Counted from the first letter of the stretch, positions 27,048 through 36,670 are shown. The stretch: DNA of 64,000 nt from CBDFHB01 sp965250115 (GCA_965250115.1 CBDFNJ010000002.1:3658001-3722000); one strand, 5' to 3'. The notes: generated by a model from the sequence alone, not told the origin. Numbers and translations are program-made.

Positions 27048-27797
27048 CTATCTCCGCCGTTTGAGCATTTGCAGGGAGAAGAACGACCGGTCCACATCGA
27101 TTCCGAACTTGAGCTCTCGATAACGAACCGACGTTCTCTCTCCCGCCTTGTCTTCGGGGTACATATCCATGGCCGCCGGCACGAGTTGGCCACCCATGTC
27201 TCGGAAGTCGCTGAAATCGAGCCTACGTACCAGGTTGCCGTCTTCATCGTAGTAACGGGCCCAGAGAGGCATCATGTCGGCCTTTCTCACCCGATACTCC
27301 ACACGCCCCCAGACGACGGGGGCCTCCGGCCTCGGCGCCAAGACGAACTCCCAGACCGCGACACCCTCCCGCTCTCCGTCGAAGCCGAGCTCGATATCGT
27401 AGTCCTCAACCAGCCGAGACTCCTTCACGAGGTCGTCGTTCGTGAAGTGGGAGCCCATCCAGGATCCCATCATCATGGAAGCCGGGATCTTGATGGTACG
27501 ATCGACTTTCGGGAGATAGTTCCAAATGTCGTCCTCGGCTTTGAGCGTTGCCGTGCCCGCCTCTTTCGCTGGCGCCGTGACTCGCACGAGAGAGAACTCC
27601 GTTCCGAGCGACCACATCTCCATCGTCAGGCTTCGTTGCCAATGCTCGGTCTCGACTTCCATCGTTGCCACGCCGTGGCTCGAGTCCCCGCGGAGAATTC
27701 GATCGACTCGATCGATGATCTCCCGCGGCGTCTCTCCCGAGGTTGCTTCAGGCGCGAGAGCCAGAGCGCCGAAAAGGAGATAATAGGTGAATTTCAT
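27048..27797 (-). CDS. Outer-membrane-lipoprotein-sorting (LolA-like) protein
   Basis: A 249-residue exported protein with a signal peptide (YYLLFGALALAPEATSGE). The LolA/LolB-like fold is seen in EIIDRVDRILRGDSSHGVAT, EDDIWNYLPKVDRTIKIPAS and MMMGSWMGSHFTNDDLV, segments typical of the lipoprotein-sorting family commonly encoded beside FtsX/MacB exporters. It is a probable periplasmic carrier receiving cargo from the permease pair. It is the first gene of the operon LolA-like, permease, permease, ATPase, barrel. Upstream lies a divergent small membrane ORF 23 bases away. Confidence 0.88.
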   Translation of the reverse strand: MKFTYYLLFGALALAPEATSGETPREIIDRVDRILRGDSSHGVATMEVETEHWQRSLTMEMWSLGTEFSLVRVTAPAKEAGTATLKAEDDIWNYLPKVDRTIKIPASMMMGSWMGSHFTNDDLVKESRLVEDYDIELGFDGEREGVAVWEFVLAPRPEAPVVWGRVEYRVRKADMMPLWARYYDEDGNLVRRLDFSDFRDMGGQLVPAAMDMYPEDKAGERTSVRYRELKFGIDVDRSFFSLQMLKRRR

Positions 27798-27820
27798 AAC
27801 CCTTCGCGGAGGATAGCATA

Positions 27821-28084
27821 ATGAACGAACCCGAGTGGTATCAGCACGATGGAAGCTACATCCTCGTCACCGAAAGCAAAGCACCGCTGACGCCCGCCAT
27901 GGTCACCGCCGTCGCGATCGCCATTCTGCTCACGCTCGGGCTCTGGCTCCTTTTGAGCTTCGGCCCCGAGTCCTTCCGAACGAGAGACCGGCTAGAAAAA
28001 GCGGAATCGATTCGCGCGAGCGAAGGTTCCCAGGTCGTTGAAACGAACGCCATACTTGCGAAGCGCCGGGAGCACCCAGGGTGA
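27821..28084 (+). CDS. Small single-TM membrane protein, doubtful or 3'-truncated
   Basis: 87 codons starting at ATG 27821, with GGAGG 8 bases upstream. The N-terminus (NEPEWYQHDGSYILVTESKA) leads into a clean TM helix (VTAVAIAILLTLGLWLLLSF). From 27992 on, the frame is antisense to the end of the desaturase gene and its sequence becomes charged and unconvincing, so the gene may be truncated by the convergent desaturase. No family recognised. Confidence 0.45.
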   Translation: MNEPEWYQHDGSYILVTESKAPLTPAMVTAVAIAILLTLGLWLLLSFGPESFRTRDRLEKAESIRASEGSQVVETNAILAKRREHPG

Positions 28085-28984
28085 CAGGAGCTGTCGCAAG
28101 TAGAAGGGCTGGTCGACGACGTAGTGGTGAAAACTGTGCGTCGTCCCGAAGTTGAAACAGAACAGCTGCAGCGGCCAAAGAAAGATTGGATTGAGAACCT
28201 GGGTCTCTTCGTTCACGTTCGAAACGTCTTCGTAGTAGTGGACGTTCGAGGAGATCAACTGTAGGGCTGCCTGGCGCAGATAGTTCGGCACCACCCAGGA
28301 GACGGCGAGAACCTCGACCCACGGATAGAGCGTCACGAACCATTCCGACGGGGCAAGGCCGAAGGCCCGGAAAGCGTGGTAGGCGAGAAAGCTCATCGAG
28401 ACGAGCACGAAGAGCGGATAGACGGGAAGAGACGCCAGGGCGAGCCGCCGCCTGGAAAAGCCGGGGACTTCCGCCTCCAACACTTTCGTGTTGAGGAGAA
28501 ACGCAAGCGCACCGTCGACGGTCGCGAGCACTCGACGGAATCCCCACGGCGTGCCCAGGCCGAGCAGTCGTTCTTCGACGTCGGTCGCCGTCCCCGAGGC
28601 CCGGTGATGGTGGAAGTGGATCTCGCGCCGGTACCACCCGTGGACGACGTTGCCGCGAAAAACCCAGGCGACGAGCATCATCACGTTCGCGACGCGAGGA
28701 CGGGCCTTGAAGTAGAGCACGTGAATCAAGTCGTGCTCGATCTCGTGCAGGATCGAGGCAAGAAAAGCGTTCACAAAAAGACAAAGGTACCAGGGAATGA
28801 CGTTCAGCCAGTAGAACCCGGCCGAGACCAGCATGCCGCTCGCTGACAGAAGGCAAAGCACGGCCCCGATCCCGTCCTGATGTCTCAGCACCGCGTAGCG
28901 CGCGACCAGGCGCTTCTCGCCGCGTCGAATCCATTTCCGAATCCGGCGAGCTCGCTCCTCCGCTAGGCCGACTCTATCCGCCAT
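27992..28984 (-). CDS. Membrane fatty acid desaturase
   Basis: A 330-residue inner-membrane di-iron enzyme. The three His boxes are HEIEHDLIH (about residue 81), HFHHHRASG (about 122) and HSFHHYVV (about 278). TM segments surround them (SASGMLVSAGFYWLNVIPWY, YPLFVLVSMSFLAYHAFRAF). It matches the acyl-lipid/acyl-CoA desaturase superfamily (with hydroxylase relatives); it inserts double bonds into fatty acyl chains with O2, so the host uses oxygen. It ends antisense to the small ORF 27821-28084. Confidence 0.92.
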   Translation of the reverse strand: MADRVGLAEERARRIRKWIRRGEKRLVARYAVLRHQDGIGAVLCLLSASGMLVSAGFYWLNVIPWYLCLFVNAFLASILHEIEHDLIHVLYFKARPRVANVMMLVAWVFRGNVVHGWYRREIHFHHHRASGTATDVEERLLGLGTPWGFRRVLATVDGALAFLLNTKVLEAEVPGFSRRRLALASLPVYPLFVLVSMSFLAYHAFRAFGLAPSEWFVTLYPWVEVLAVSWVVPNYLRQAALQLISSNVHYYEDVSNVNEETQVLNPIFLWPLQLFCFNFGTTHSFHHYVVDQPFYLRQLLSPWVLPALRKYGVRFNDLGTFARANRFRFF

Positions 28985-29092
28985 TTGCCGTTAGCATAGC
29001 GCAGGTCAGGTTACCATTCGACAAGGCCCGAGCTCCCGAAGAGGGCTTCTCCGCGATGCAACCACCGAGTCCTCACGACTATAATCGCGAGC

Positions 29093-29566
29093 ATGACGCG
29101 CGAGCCGTCCGAAGACGATCGCCAAACGCTCGATTTGGCGCGGGAGATCTTCGAAGAAAAAGTCCCCTTCAATCGAATCCTGGGAGTCGAGCTCGACGAG
29201 CGGACCTTCGAGAGCGTGCGCGTCAAGTTTGCCTATCGGGACGATCTCGTCGGTAATTTCATCAGGAAGAGCCTTCACGGTGGCGTCATCTCCGCGACGC
29301 TCGATCTCACAGGTGGGCTCGCCGCCTTCGTCGGCGCTATGGAGAGCATGGACGGAAGCTCCCTCGCGGACAAGAAGAAGCGGTTAACCAACGTCGGCAC
29401 CATCGATCTCCGCGTCGACTATCTGAGGCCCGGCATCGGAGATCACTTCCTGTGCTCGGGTCGCGTTCTGCGCGTCGGCAACAAAGTGGCGGTCGCACGA
29501 ATGGAGCTTTCGAACGACAGCAACGAGCTCATCGCCGTCGGCACTGGCACCTATCTCGTCGGCTAG
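29093..29566 (+). CDS. PaaI-type hotdog thioesterase
   Basis: A 157-residue hotdog-fold protein. Diagnostic: the active-site helix LHGGVISATLDLTGGLAAF, followed by VGTIDLRVDYLRPGIGDHFL and SGRVLRVGNKVAVARMELSN, the central strands of PaaI/YigI-type thioesterases. These hydrolyse acyl-CoA thioesters, often as salvage enzymes. It stands alone and is divergent from the desaturase gene across about 108 bases. A role in lipid or aromatic CoA turnover is generic. Confidence 0.88.
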   Translation: MTREPSEDDRQTLDLAREIFEEKVPFNRILGVELDERTFESVRVKFAYRDDLVGNFIRKSLHGGVISATLDLTGGLAAFVGAMESMDGSSLADKKKRLTNVGTIDLRVDYLRPGIGDHFLCSGRVLRVGNKVAVARMELSNDSNELIAVGTGTYLVG

Positions 29567-29670
29567 TTTCGATGGTGCGTGCCTCCGCAAACGCCAAGTC
29601 AGGTGACCGAAGGCCTAGAGCCGCAATCTCGTAGAGCAGCCCGCCGAAACCGGTCACTGGTCGCGGGTTA

Positions 29671-30777
29671 TCAAACCTCGCGGGAGTAGCGGCGGACCTT
29701 CGCCTCATCCACCTCGACCCCGATGCCGGGCCCGGCGGTGAGCGCGACGTGGCCGCCGGAGAGCTCGAGCGGCCGCTTGATGAGGTCGTCGGTCAGATAG
29801 GTATTGGTCAGGCTCACACCCCAGTCGAGTGTGGGGATCGCAGCCGCAATGTGGGTCATCGCCGAGGAGGCGATGCCCGTTTCGGCCATCTTGCAGGCGA
29901 GGTTTACCTTCATTCCGAGCCGCTCGCAGACTTGCCCGGCCTCTACAACCGCTTGCATGCCGCCGAGCTTGATCGTCTTGAGGCTGCCGCCGGCGATACC
30001 CACCTCGTGGTGGCGCCTCAGGTCATCCATCGAATGCAGGCCCTCGTCGGCGCTGATCGGAATGCCGGTCGCCTTCGCGACGCGCGCGATGCCGTCGAGT
30101 TCACCCACCGGCACCGGCTGCTCGAAAAAAGCGAGGGGCGTGTCCCCCAGCGCGCGCAGGTAGGCGATCGCCTGGTCGACATTGAAACCCTGGTTCGCGT
30201 CGGAGCAGACGAGCAGCTTGCCATTGCCCAGCGCCTTGCATACCTCGCGGGTGCGTTCCGCATCATCGAGCGGATCGCCGACACCCACTTTGACCTTGAA
30301 CGCAATGTAGCCCTCCGCCTTGGCCTTGAGTGCGTCCTCGACATCAACGACCGTTCCCTTCCCGCTGCCGATCAGGCACAGGAGCGGTGCCCGCTCGCGC
30401 CGCTTGCCGCCCAGCAGCTCGCAGGCGGGCGTGCCGGTCGTCTTACCGAGCGCATCGTGTAGCGCCACCTCAATCGCTGACTTGGCGCCGTCGTTGCCGT
30501 AGAGATAGAGATCAGAGCGCTGCATGACCGCGGCAATGTCGTCGCCATCGATGCCCTCGAGGCGCGGCGCCAGGTGTCGCACGGCCGCAACCATGCCCTG
30601 GACTGTCTCGCCGGTCATCGAGGGTGCCGAACCTGCTTCGCCCCAGCCCACGACGCCTTCCGTGGTCTCGAGGCGCACCAGAGCGTTGTTGGCGGCGCGC
30701 ACTTCTTCGAACGACATCTTGACGGGTTGGATCATCGGAATGCTGATTCCGATGGCCTCAATTTTCTTGATCCTCAT
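29671..30777 (-). CDS. Mandelate racemase/muconate-lactonizing (enolase superfamily) enzyme
   Basis: 368 residues, ATG start with GGAGG just upstream. The MLE-type catalytic set is present: the KxK motif in FKVKVG (about residue 163), metal ligands in CSDANQG, FFEQPV and SADEGL, and the second-face Lys in LKTIKLGG (about 266). The two bases on opposite faces fit racemases, epimerases or cycloisomerases; dipeptide epimerase or a sugar/acid lactonase function are both possible. It lies 92 bases downstream of a sigma-54 activator gene on the same strand, so regulation by that activator is possible. Confidence 0.9.
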   Translation of the reverse strand: MRIKKIEAIGISIPMIQPVKMSFEEVRAANNALVRLETTEGVVGWGEAGSAPSMTGETVQGMVAAVRHLAPRLEGIDGDDIAAVMQRSDLYLYGNDGAKSAIEVALHDALGKTTGTPACELLGGKRRERAPLLCLIGSGKGTVVDVEDALKAKAEGYIAFKVKVGVGDPLDDAERTREVCKALGNGKLLVCSDANQGFNVDQAIAYLRALGDTPLAFFEQPVPVGELDGIARVAKATGIPISADEGLHSMDDLRRHHEVGIAGGSLKTIKLGGMQAVVEAGQVCERLGMKVNLACKMAETGIASSAMTHIAAAIPTLDWGVSLTNTYLTDDLIKRPLELSGGHVALTAGPGIGVEVDEAKVRRYSREV

Positions 30778-30869
30778 TTCGGCCTCCTGGGGACATCATC
30801 TCGCGGACGGTTTCGTCGGCGAGTCGCGCTAGCTCTCCTAGAAGCTCTCCATGGTAACTGTAGAGGAGC

Positions 30870-32462
30870 TCAGCTCCGTTCGGCTTTCTTGTGGAGTCCC
30901 ATGTCCTCGAGACGTTTGTAGAAGGTCTCCGAAGAGACGTCCAGAAGCTTGATGGCTTTCCTTCGATTGCCCTTCGTGAACTCGAGCATCTGAAGAATGT
31001 GTTTTCTCTCGGCATCTTCCACGACGTGCCTGAGCGACGCTGGGCGGCCCGAGCCGCTCCCAGCGCCCGCCGAGCGCCACGGACCAGGGGCCGAGCGGAG
31101 AAAGTCGGGAAGATCGTCGGGAAGCACCTCGGCATGGTCGACAAGGCAGGACACGCACTCCACGACCTGCTGGAGCTGTCGCACGTTGAACTCCCAACCG
31201 TAGCTCTTGAGCACGTCGACGGTTCCCGGCGCGAAGCGCTTCGGCGAGCCGGAACGACCGAACCGCTCGGCGAAATGCTCGACCAGCACGGGGATGTCGT
31301 CGCAGCGCTCGCGCAGTGGAGGAATCACGATGCAGTGGCCGAGCCGCGCGAGCAAGTCGGTACGAAATCTTCCTTGTTCCATCAGCTTCTCCAGAGGCCG
31401 GTTGGTGGCCGAGACCACCTGCACGTCGATGTGCTTCGGGCTCGTGTCGCCCACGCGATAGATTTCACCGGAGTCGAGGAAGCGAAGGAGCTTGACCTGA
31501 ACGGCGGGATCGATATCCCCGATCTCGTCGAGAAACAGCACACCGCCGTCCGCCACCTCGAAGTAACCCTTCTTGTCCTGGCTCGCCTCGGTGAATGCGC
31601 CTTTCACGTGCCCAAAGAGCTCCGACTCGACGAGGTTCGGGGCGAGCGCGGGAATCGAAACGGGAATGTAGGGCTTTCCCGACCTTTTCGAGTTCGCCGC
31701 GTAAGCCCGGGCAAAGAGCTCTTTGCCCGTGCCCGTCTCGCCGCGCAAGAACACCCGGGCTCCCGCGGCGGCGAATCGCCGCACATCCTCGTAGGCCTGT
31801 AGAAGCGCGGGGGCGTGCCCGACGATCCGATGCCGCAGAAGCTCGCCTTGAAGCAGCTCAAGTGCGTCCACTTGTGTTCTCAAGTCGGCGGATGCGCGGT
31901 CGTGCTCCTCGATGCGATCGAGGAGCAAGGACGCGTAGCCCGCCGCCGCCGTCAAAAACTGCAGGTCGCGACGGTCGAAGGGTTGGTGGTCGCGCCGATC
32001 CACGTAGATGAGAGCCCTCACCGGGCTCTTTCCCAGCGGCACGCAGATGACTGAGCGGATGCCGAACTTTTGGACGCTCACCGACTTTTCGAATTTGGGA
32101 TCCCGCAGGACGTCGGTGGCGAGAAGAGCGAGGCCCGATTCGCGCGACCGCTCGAGCGCGGTGCGACTGATGCTCCAATCATCCTCGGGCCGATCCAGGT
32201 CGAGCGCGTGCACGGCGAGTGGCCGGTAGGCGCCGTGGGGAGAAACGGCGAGGACACAGGCGTGATCCGGGGCGAGATGCTCGATGATCGCACGTTGGAA
32301 GGTGCGAAGGACCTGTCCGACGTCGCGCTGCTCGAGCAGGAGCTTTCCGATCTCGTAGAGCGCGCGCATCCGTCCCGAGGCAGACGTGGCGGCCTCGTCG
32401 GGCAAAGGGGCGGCCGGGTCCAGAGTAGCTTGGTTCGCGAGCTCGTCCACGATGCCTCCCAT
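30870..32462 (-). CDS. Sigma-54-dependent activator: GAF, AAA+, Fis-type HTH
   Basis: 530 residues from ATG 32462; the frame is open to 32582 but that extension has no clear domain. A GAF domain (ALYEIGKLLLEQRDVGQVLR to DFLTAAAGYASLLLDRI-like end) precedes the AAA+ core with GETGTGKELFARAYAANSKR (Walker A) and GGVLFLDEIGDIDP (Walker B). The C-terminal helix-turn-helix is KGNRRKAIKLLDVSSETFYK. The sigma-54-contacting loop, normally GAFTGA, reads GAFTEA here, an unusual change at a residue important for promoter remodelling. Related regulators often have an N-terminal FHA domain; none is convincing here. Candidate target: the adjacent enolase-superfamily gene. Confidence 0.88.
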   Translation of the reverse strand: MGGIVDELANQATLDPAAPLPDEAATSASGRMRALYEIGKLLLEQRDVGQVLRTFQRAIIEHLAPDHACVLAVSPHGAYRPLAVHALDLDRPEDDWSISRTALERSRESGLALLATDVLRDPKFEKSVSVQKFGIRSVICVPLGKSPVRALIYVDRRDHQPFDRRDLQFLTAAAGYASLLLDRIEEHDRASADLRTQVDALELLQGELLRHRIVGHAPALLQAYEDVRRFAAAGARVFLRGETGTGKELFARAYAANSKRSGKPYIPVSIPALAPNLVESELFGHVKGAFTEASQDKKGYFEVADGGVLFLDEIGDIDPAVQVKLLRFLDSGEIYRVGDTSPKHIDVQVVSATNRPLEKLMEQGRFRTDLLARLGHCIVIPPLRERCDDIPVLVEHFAERFGRSGSPKRFAPGTVDVLKSYGWEFNVRQLQQVVECVSCLVDHAEVLPDDLPDFLRSAPGPWRSAGAGSGSGRPASLRHVVEDAERKHILQMLEFTKGNRRKAIKLLDVSSETFYKRLEDMGLHKKAERS

Positions 32463-32670
32463 CTCGATCACCGGACGGACTATTGTGTTGTGGGGGACGA
32501 AGACTTGTCCACAGTTGGCGAGATCGACGACCGGGCATCGAGCTCTTGACCGAGGTCCTCCTCCGTCGAATTGGTAGAGCAATACCTATGCCAGGAGCGA
32601 AGGCGCGGTTCGCGGGAAAGCGGAGGGACAGCGTTTCGATTCCCGAACGGGTGCTCGATCTTCGAAACGT

Positions 32671-34230
32671 TTATTGAAGCTGGAACGTCACGGTGAGCGT
32701 CGCTTCGACAGCGATCGGAACGCCGTCTTGCGTGGCCGGATCGAACTTCCATTGGCGGACGGCTTCGACCGCAGCCTCGTCCAAAAACCGAATGGAACGC
32801 ACCACTACGATATCGGTGACGTCGCCCTCGGGGGTGATGGTGGCCCGAACGATGACGTCACCTTGTACCCCCATTCTTCGAGCGATGGCGGGGTACTCGG
32901 GAGGATCGTAGGTCACTCTGCGCGCCGGGGTAAGCACCGGTTCGGCTTGCTGATCCTCGGGGTCCGGTTCTTCGTCGCGTTCCGGAATCGGCATGGTCGG
33001 TGAGCTTACGACCTCGGGCTCAGGATTTTCCGTTGGCTCGACGTGGGTCTCGGAGACGTCCTCAATGAAGCTCTCGGGATCGGGGTCGGGAGCCGTAACG
33101 GGCGGTGAAGGTGTCGGTGTCGGCAGCAATTCCTTCGGCGCGGGGGCGGCGGCCTTCTGCTGACGGGTAGCATCGTCGGGCGTCGTGACCGGAGGCAGCG
33201 TTCGGATGCTCGGCGTCGTAAGGGGTGGCGCCGGAAGCACGGGTAGCGTCGTAACCATCAGGCCCGCCGTGCACCAGGACACGCTGATAGCAGCCGCAGC
33301 CGATGCCGCGAAGAGGAACCACCGCCTCCGTACGTCCCGCTCTGACTTGACGCAGCCGCCACGCGCGTGTCGATCGGTTGCCGTCTGGAGCGAAGCCACG
33401 AAGGCGTCCACCGTGGTGGGGCGCACCGCGCGGACGCGAGCGAGCGCCTTCCGAAGCGGCTCGTGCCAACACCGATCCGGCACGAGGGAAAGAACACGCC
33501 GCTGAACTTCCGCCTCCGGAGCGACGTGGAGGTCGTGATTGAACGCGGGCTCGTCTTCCGTACGGAAGGGCGCCTTGCCGGTCAACATGGCGTAGGTGAC
33601 CGCCCCGAGCGAAAATACGTCGGTGCGTGCGTCGAGAGCCTTATCGGGATGAAGCGCCCTCTGCTCGGGCGAAGCGAAACCGATCTTTCCGAACGTGAGA
33701 CCGAGGGTGCTCGGCGCCGACGAAGCATAGCCGACAGTCTTGGCCACACCGAAATCCAGGACCTTGGCCTGACCGTCCGAGCAAATCATAATGTTGTCAG
33801 GTGACACGTCGCGATGCAGAATGCCCTGCTCGTGCGCGGCGGCGAGCCCGCTCGCGATCTGGCGGACGACGTCGAGCGTTTCCTCCGGCGTAAAGAGCTT
33901 TCCCGAGAGGAGATGTTCCCGGATGGTTTCGCCCTCGACATACTCCCAGACGATATACTTCGTCCCGTCGTCGAGCATCGCGTAGTCGTAGAGCGCCACC
34001 ACGTTCGCATGACGCAAACTCTCGACGAGACGCGCCTCGTTGTGGAAACGCTGCACGAACTCGTCGTCATCGGCAAGCTCGGTACGCATCAGCTTGATTG
34101 CACGCAGCGCGTCCAGACGCAGGTGGCGGGCTCGATAGACCGCGCCCATGCCTCCGCGACCGATGAGACCTTCGATCCGATACCTGCCATCGATGACGTC
34201 ACCTTTGGCAAGAATCTTGCTCTCAGGCAT
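32671..34230 (-). CDS. Ser/Thr kinase fused to a TonB C-terminal domain
   Basis: 519 residues from ATG 34230 (an in-frame extension to 34371 overlaps the divergent receptor gene). Residues 16-275 form a Hanks kinase: IGRGGMGAVYRARH, RAIKLMR, HRDVSPDNIMI (the usual Lys of HRDxK is Ser, a known variant), LDFGVAKT and GFASPEQ. A TM segment follows about residue 307 (FAASAAAAISVSW), then a Pro/Glu-rich periplasmic linker of about 110 residues. A TonB C-terminal domain closes the protein (DPPEYPAIARRMGVQGDVIV, AVRQWKFDPATQDGVP). The order kinase in the cytoplasm, TonB domain in the periplasm means it can contact TonB boxes or act as a signal transducer. It is divergent from a TonB receptor gene 69 bases away. 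Confidence 0.9.
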   Translation of the reverse strand: MPESKILAKGDVIDGRYRIEGLIGRGGMGAVYRARHLRLDALRAIKLMRTELADDDEFVQRFHNEARLVESLRHANVVALYDYAMLDDGTKYIVWEYVEGETIREHLLSGKLFTPEETLDVVRQIASGLAAAHEQGILHRDVSPDNIMICSDGQAKVLDFGVAKTVGYASSAPSTLGLTFGKIGFASPEQRALHPDKALDARTDVFSLGAVTYAMLTGKAPFRTEDEPAFNHDLHVAPEAEVQRRVLSLVPDRCWHEPLRKALARVRAVRPTTVDAFVASLQTATDRHARGGCVKSERDVRRRWFLFAASAAAAISVSWCTAGLMVTTLPVLPAPPLTTPSIRTLPPVTTPDDATRQQKAAAPAPKELLPTPTPSPPVTAPDPDPESFIEDVSETHVEPTENPEPEVVSSPTMPIPERDEEPDPEDQQAEPVLTPARRVTYDPPEYPAIARRMGVQGDVIVRATITPEGDVTDIVVVRSIRFLDEAAVEAVRQWKFDPATQDGVPIAVEATLTVTFQLQ

Positions 34231-34299
34231 GGACGACGGAAGAATAGTTCTGTCGCTGAAAAGAGTCAAAGCGAACGGTGTGGTAATTAAGGCAGAGAC

Positions 34300-36422
34300 A
34301 TGAGGTATCGAAACACGGGAGCCATAACGCTCTGGGTGCTCGCAGCTTCGCTCGTGCACGCCCAGGAACAAGAGCGCAAACCCGAGGAACAGGAAGAAGA
34401 AAGACCCAGCTACCAGGAGGTTGTCGTCGTGAGCGTATCCCGACTAGAGGAGCAACTCGTCAACGCGCCCGCGTCGGTGAGCGTTGTTTCCTCCGAGGTC
34501 ATCGAAGTGTCACCCGCGCAGAACTACGGCGATTTGCTTCGCACTGTGCCCGGGCTCAACGTCATCCAGCTTTCCGCCCGCGATATCAACGTGGCGAGCC
34601 GCGCCCAAACCGGAACGATCGTGACCTCCCAACTCGCCCTCGTGGACGGCCGCACGGTGTATCAGGATTTTCTCGGCTTCGTCATGTGGGATCTCATCCC
34701 AATCCAGACTGCCGAGATCGACCAGATCGAAGTCATTCGCGGGCCCGTCTCCGCCGTTTGGGGCGCGAACGCGATGACCGGCGTCGTCAATATCATTACG
34801 AAAGCGCCGCGTGACATGCAGAGGACCACGTTGACCGTCGGCTATGGGGGATTCGATCGCGCGGTCGAAGGGCGGGAGGAGGATAGTGGGGCGCTTCTCT
34901 CCCTGGGCGCGACCCACGCCCATGCCGTCAACGATCGCCTGGCCTACAAGCTGTCCGCCGGCGTGCTCACACAGGATCCGTTTCCCCGGCCCGCCGGGAT
35001 CGTTCCGAACCCAACTCAAACGCCCTATCCGGCGTTCACAAACCCGGGCAGCACGCAGCCAAAATTTGACTTTCGCCTCGACTACGACATTCCGGCGCCA
35101 TCCCAGGATCCGACTCTCGTGCGCAAGTGGGTCGTGGGAGCGGGCTAGCCCGCTCCCAGGGGATCATCCACACCGGCATCGGCCCGTTCGAGGTGGACCC
35201 AGATACATCGCTTGGCTATGAACGGTTGAGCTATCGGCACGGGAGCCTCGAGCTCAAGTTCTTCACGAACGCGATCTCAGGTGAAGAGCCCGCCCTTCTC
35301 ACGAGAGGATCCGATGGCGAGCCCATCGTCTTCCGGCTTCAAAATCGCACCTACGACGTCGAGATGACGGACTTTCGTGCGCGCGGAAACTCACATCTCA
35401 TCTCCTACGGTGGCAACTTCCGGCACAACGACTTCGACCTGTCTCTCGCTCCGGCGGGGGACAGTCGAAACGAGGGGGGCTTCTATGTTCAGGACGAGAT
35501 CTTCCTCTCCACCCATTTGCGTTGGATCGTGGGTGGACGGGTCGATCGTTTCGACCTCCTGGACGACGTTGTTTTCTCGCCCCGTACCGCGCTCTTGCTG
35601 AAGCCAACGCAGGACCACACGTTTCGGGTCTCGTTCAACCGTGCGTTCCGCGCGCCCGCCTTCGTCAACAACTTCCTGGATATCCAGGTTTTGAGCGATA
35701 TCGATCTGGGCGCCGGCACGCCTTTCGTCTTCCCCGTCAACGCTCGGGGAAGCACCAATCTCAAAGAGGAATCCTTGACGGCTTACGAGATCGGCTACAC
35801 CGGCGGCGGCGGGCGCGGACTGGTGCTGAACGCCGCCTTCTTCCTGAACGATACCCGGAACATCATTCTGTTCACGCAGACAGGAAGCTACGACAGCCAG
35901 AACCCGCCTCCCGGCTGGCCCCTTCCCCCCGGAGTACTGGACCGTCTGGTCGCCCAGGGTATGGGGCTTCCTTCCGAGCTCGCTTACCGGAACTTTGACC
36001 GGGTGCAGAACCGCGGCGTCGAGCTTTCGCTCGACGCGCGCCTCGACGCCCACTTCGGCGCCTTCGCCAACTATTCCTGGCAGGACGAGCCCGAGCCCTT
36101 CAGCTTCGACATCTCGGAGCTAAACCTCCCGTCGAGCTATCTCGCGAACGTCGGCTTCGACTTCAAAAGCGGCCGCTACTTCGGAACCCTATCCGCGAGC
36201 TTCGTCGCCGAAGCCTTCTGGCAAGACGTCCTCGACTCCCGCTTCCATGGGCCGACCGACGCTTACACACTCGTGAACGGAACCTTCGGCATTCGCTGGG
36301 AAGACGGCAAGCTCACGACCGCAGTAAAGGTAACGAACCTCTTGAACGACGAGATCCAGCAGCACGTGTTCGGCGACGTCATCAAACGGCAGATCGTAGG
36401 AGAGCTTCGGTTTCGTTTCTAG
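34300..36422 (+). pseudogene. TonB-dependent receptor, frameshifted at a perfect palindrome
   Basis: A signal peptide (GAITLWVLAASLVHAQE), a plug domain (LVNAPASVSVVSSEVIEVSP, DQIEVIRGPVSAVWGANAMT, GVVNIITKAPRD) and the first barrel strands are in one frame, which ends at TAG 35146-35148. The rest of the barrel continues one frame back from about 35127 (SQGIIHTGIGPFEVDPDTSL onward) to a proper C-terminus (QIVGELRFRF). The joined product would be about 700 residues, a normal receptor size. The frame change coincides with a 24-base palindrome at 35135-35158. The receptor is divergent from the kinase-TonB gene and followed by a YfiR-like gene. Either a real frameshift mutation or a sequencing error in the hairpin. 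Confidence 0.85.
35135..35158. repeat. Perfect 24-base palindrome inside the TonB receptor gene
   Basis: TGGGAGCGGG, CTAG, CCCGCTCCCA reads identically on both strands and coincides with the frame break of the receptor gene. It could form a strong cruciform or RNA hairpin. Confidence 0.8.
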
Positions 36423-36670
36423 TAGCTGATAGGACTGATTGGTATTTGTATTCGGGGCTGGCGCGCTGCGCCTCGTTCCCGAAGGCCGTAGCTTCTTCCG
36501 CCACCGGCGCACGAAACCCAAAGGCAGAAGTTATCGACGTGGGGGAGCATCCCCTCAGCCCCGACGATATCGACTTTGTTATAGACCCCCAACACATTGA
36601 AATAGCTTGGTTTGTACGCCGGCTTCGGAGTGCGGCCAATGGCACGCTGGTTGCTTTCGCTTGATACGAC

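Noticed and set aside
32480..32752. Possible N-terminal FHA domain of the sigma-54 activator
   Set aside because: Upstream residues lack the FHA Arg/Ser/Asn-Gly motifs, and the frame could not be extended convincingly.
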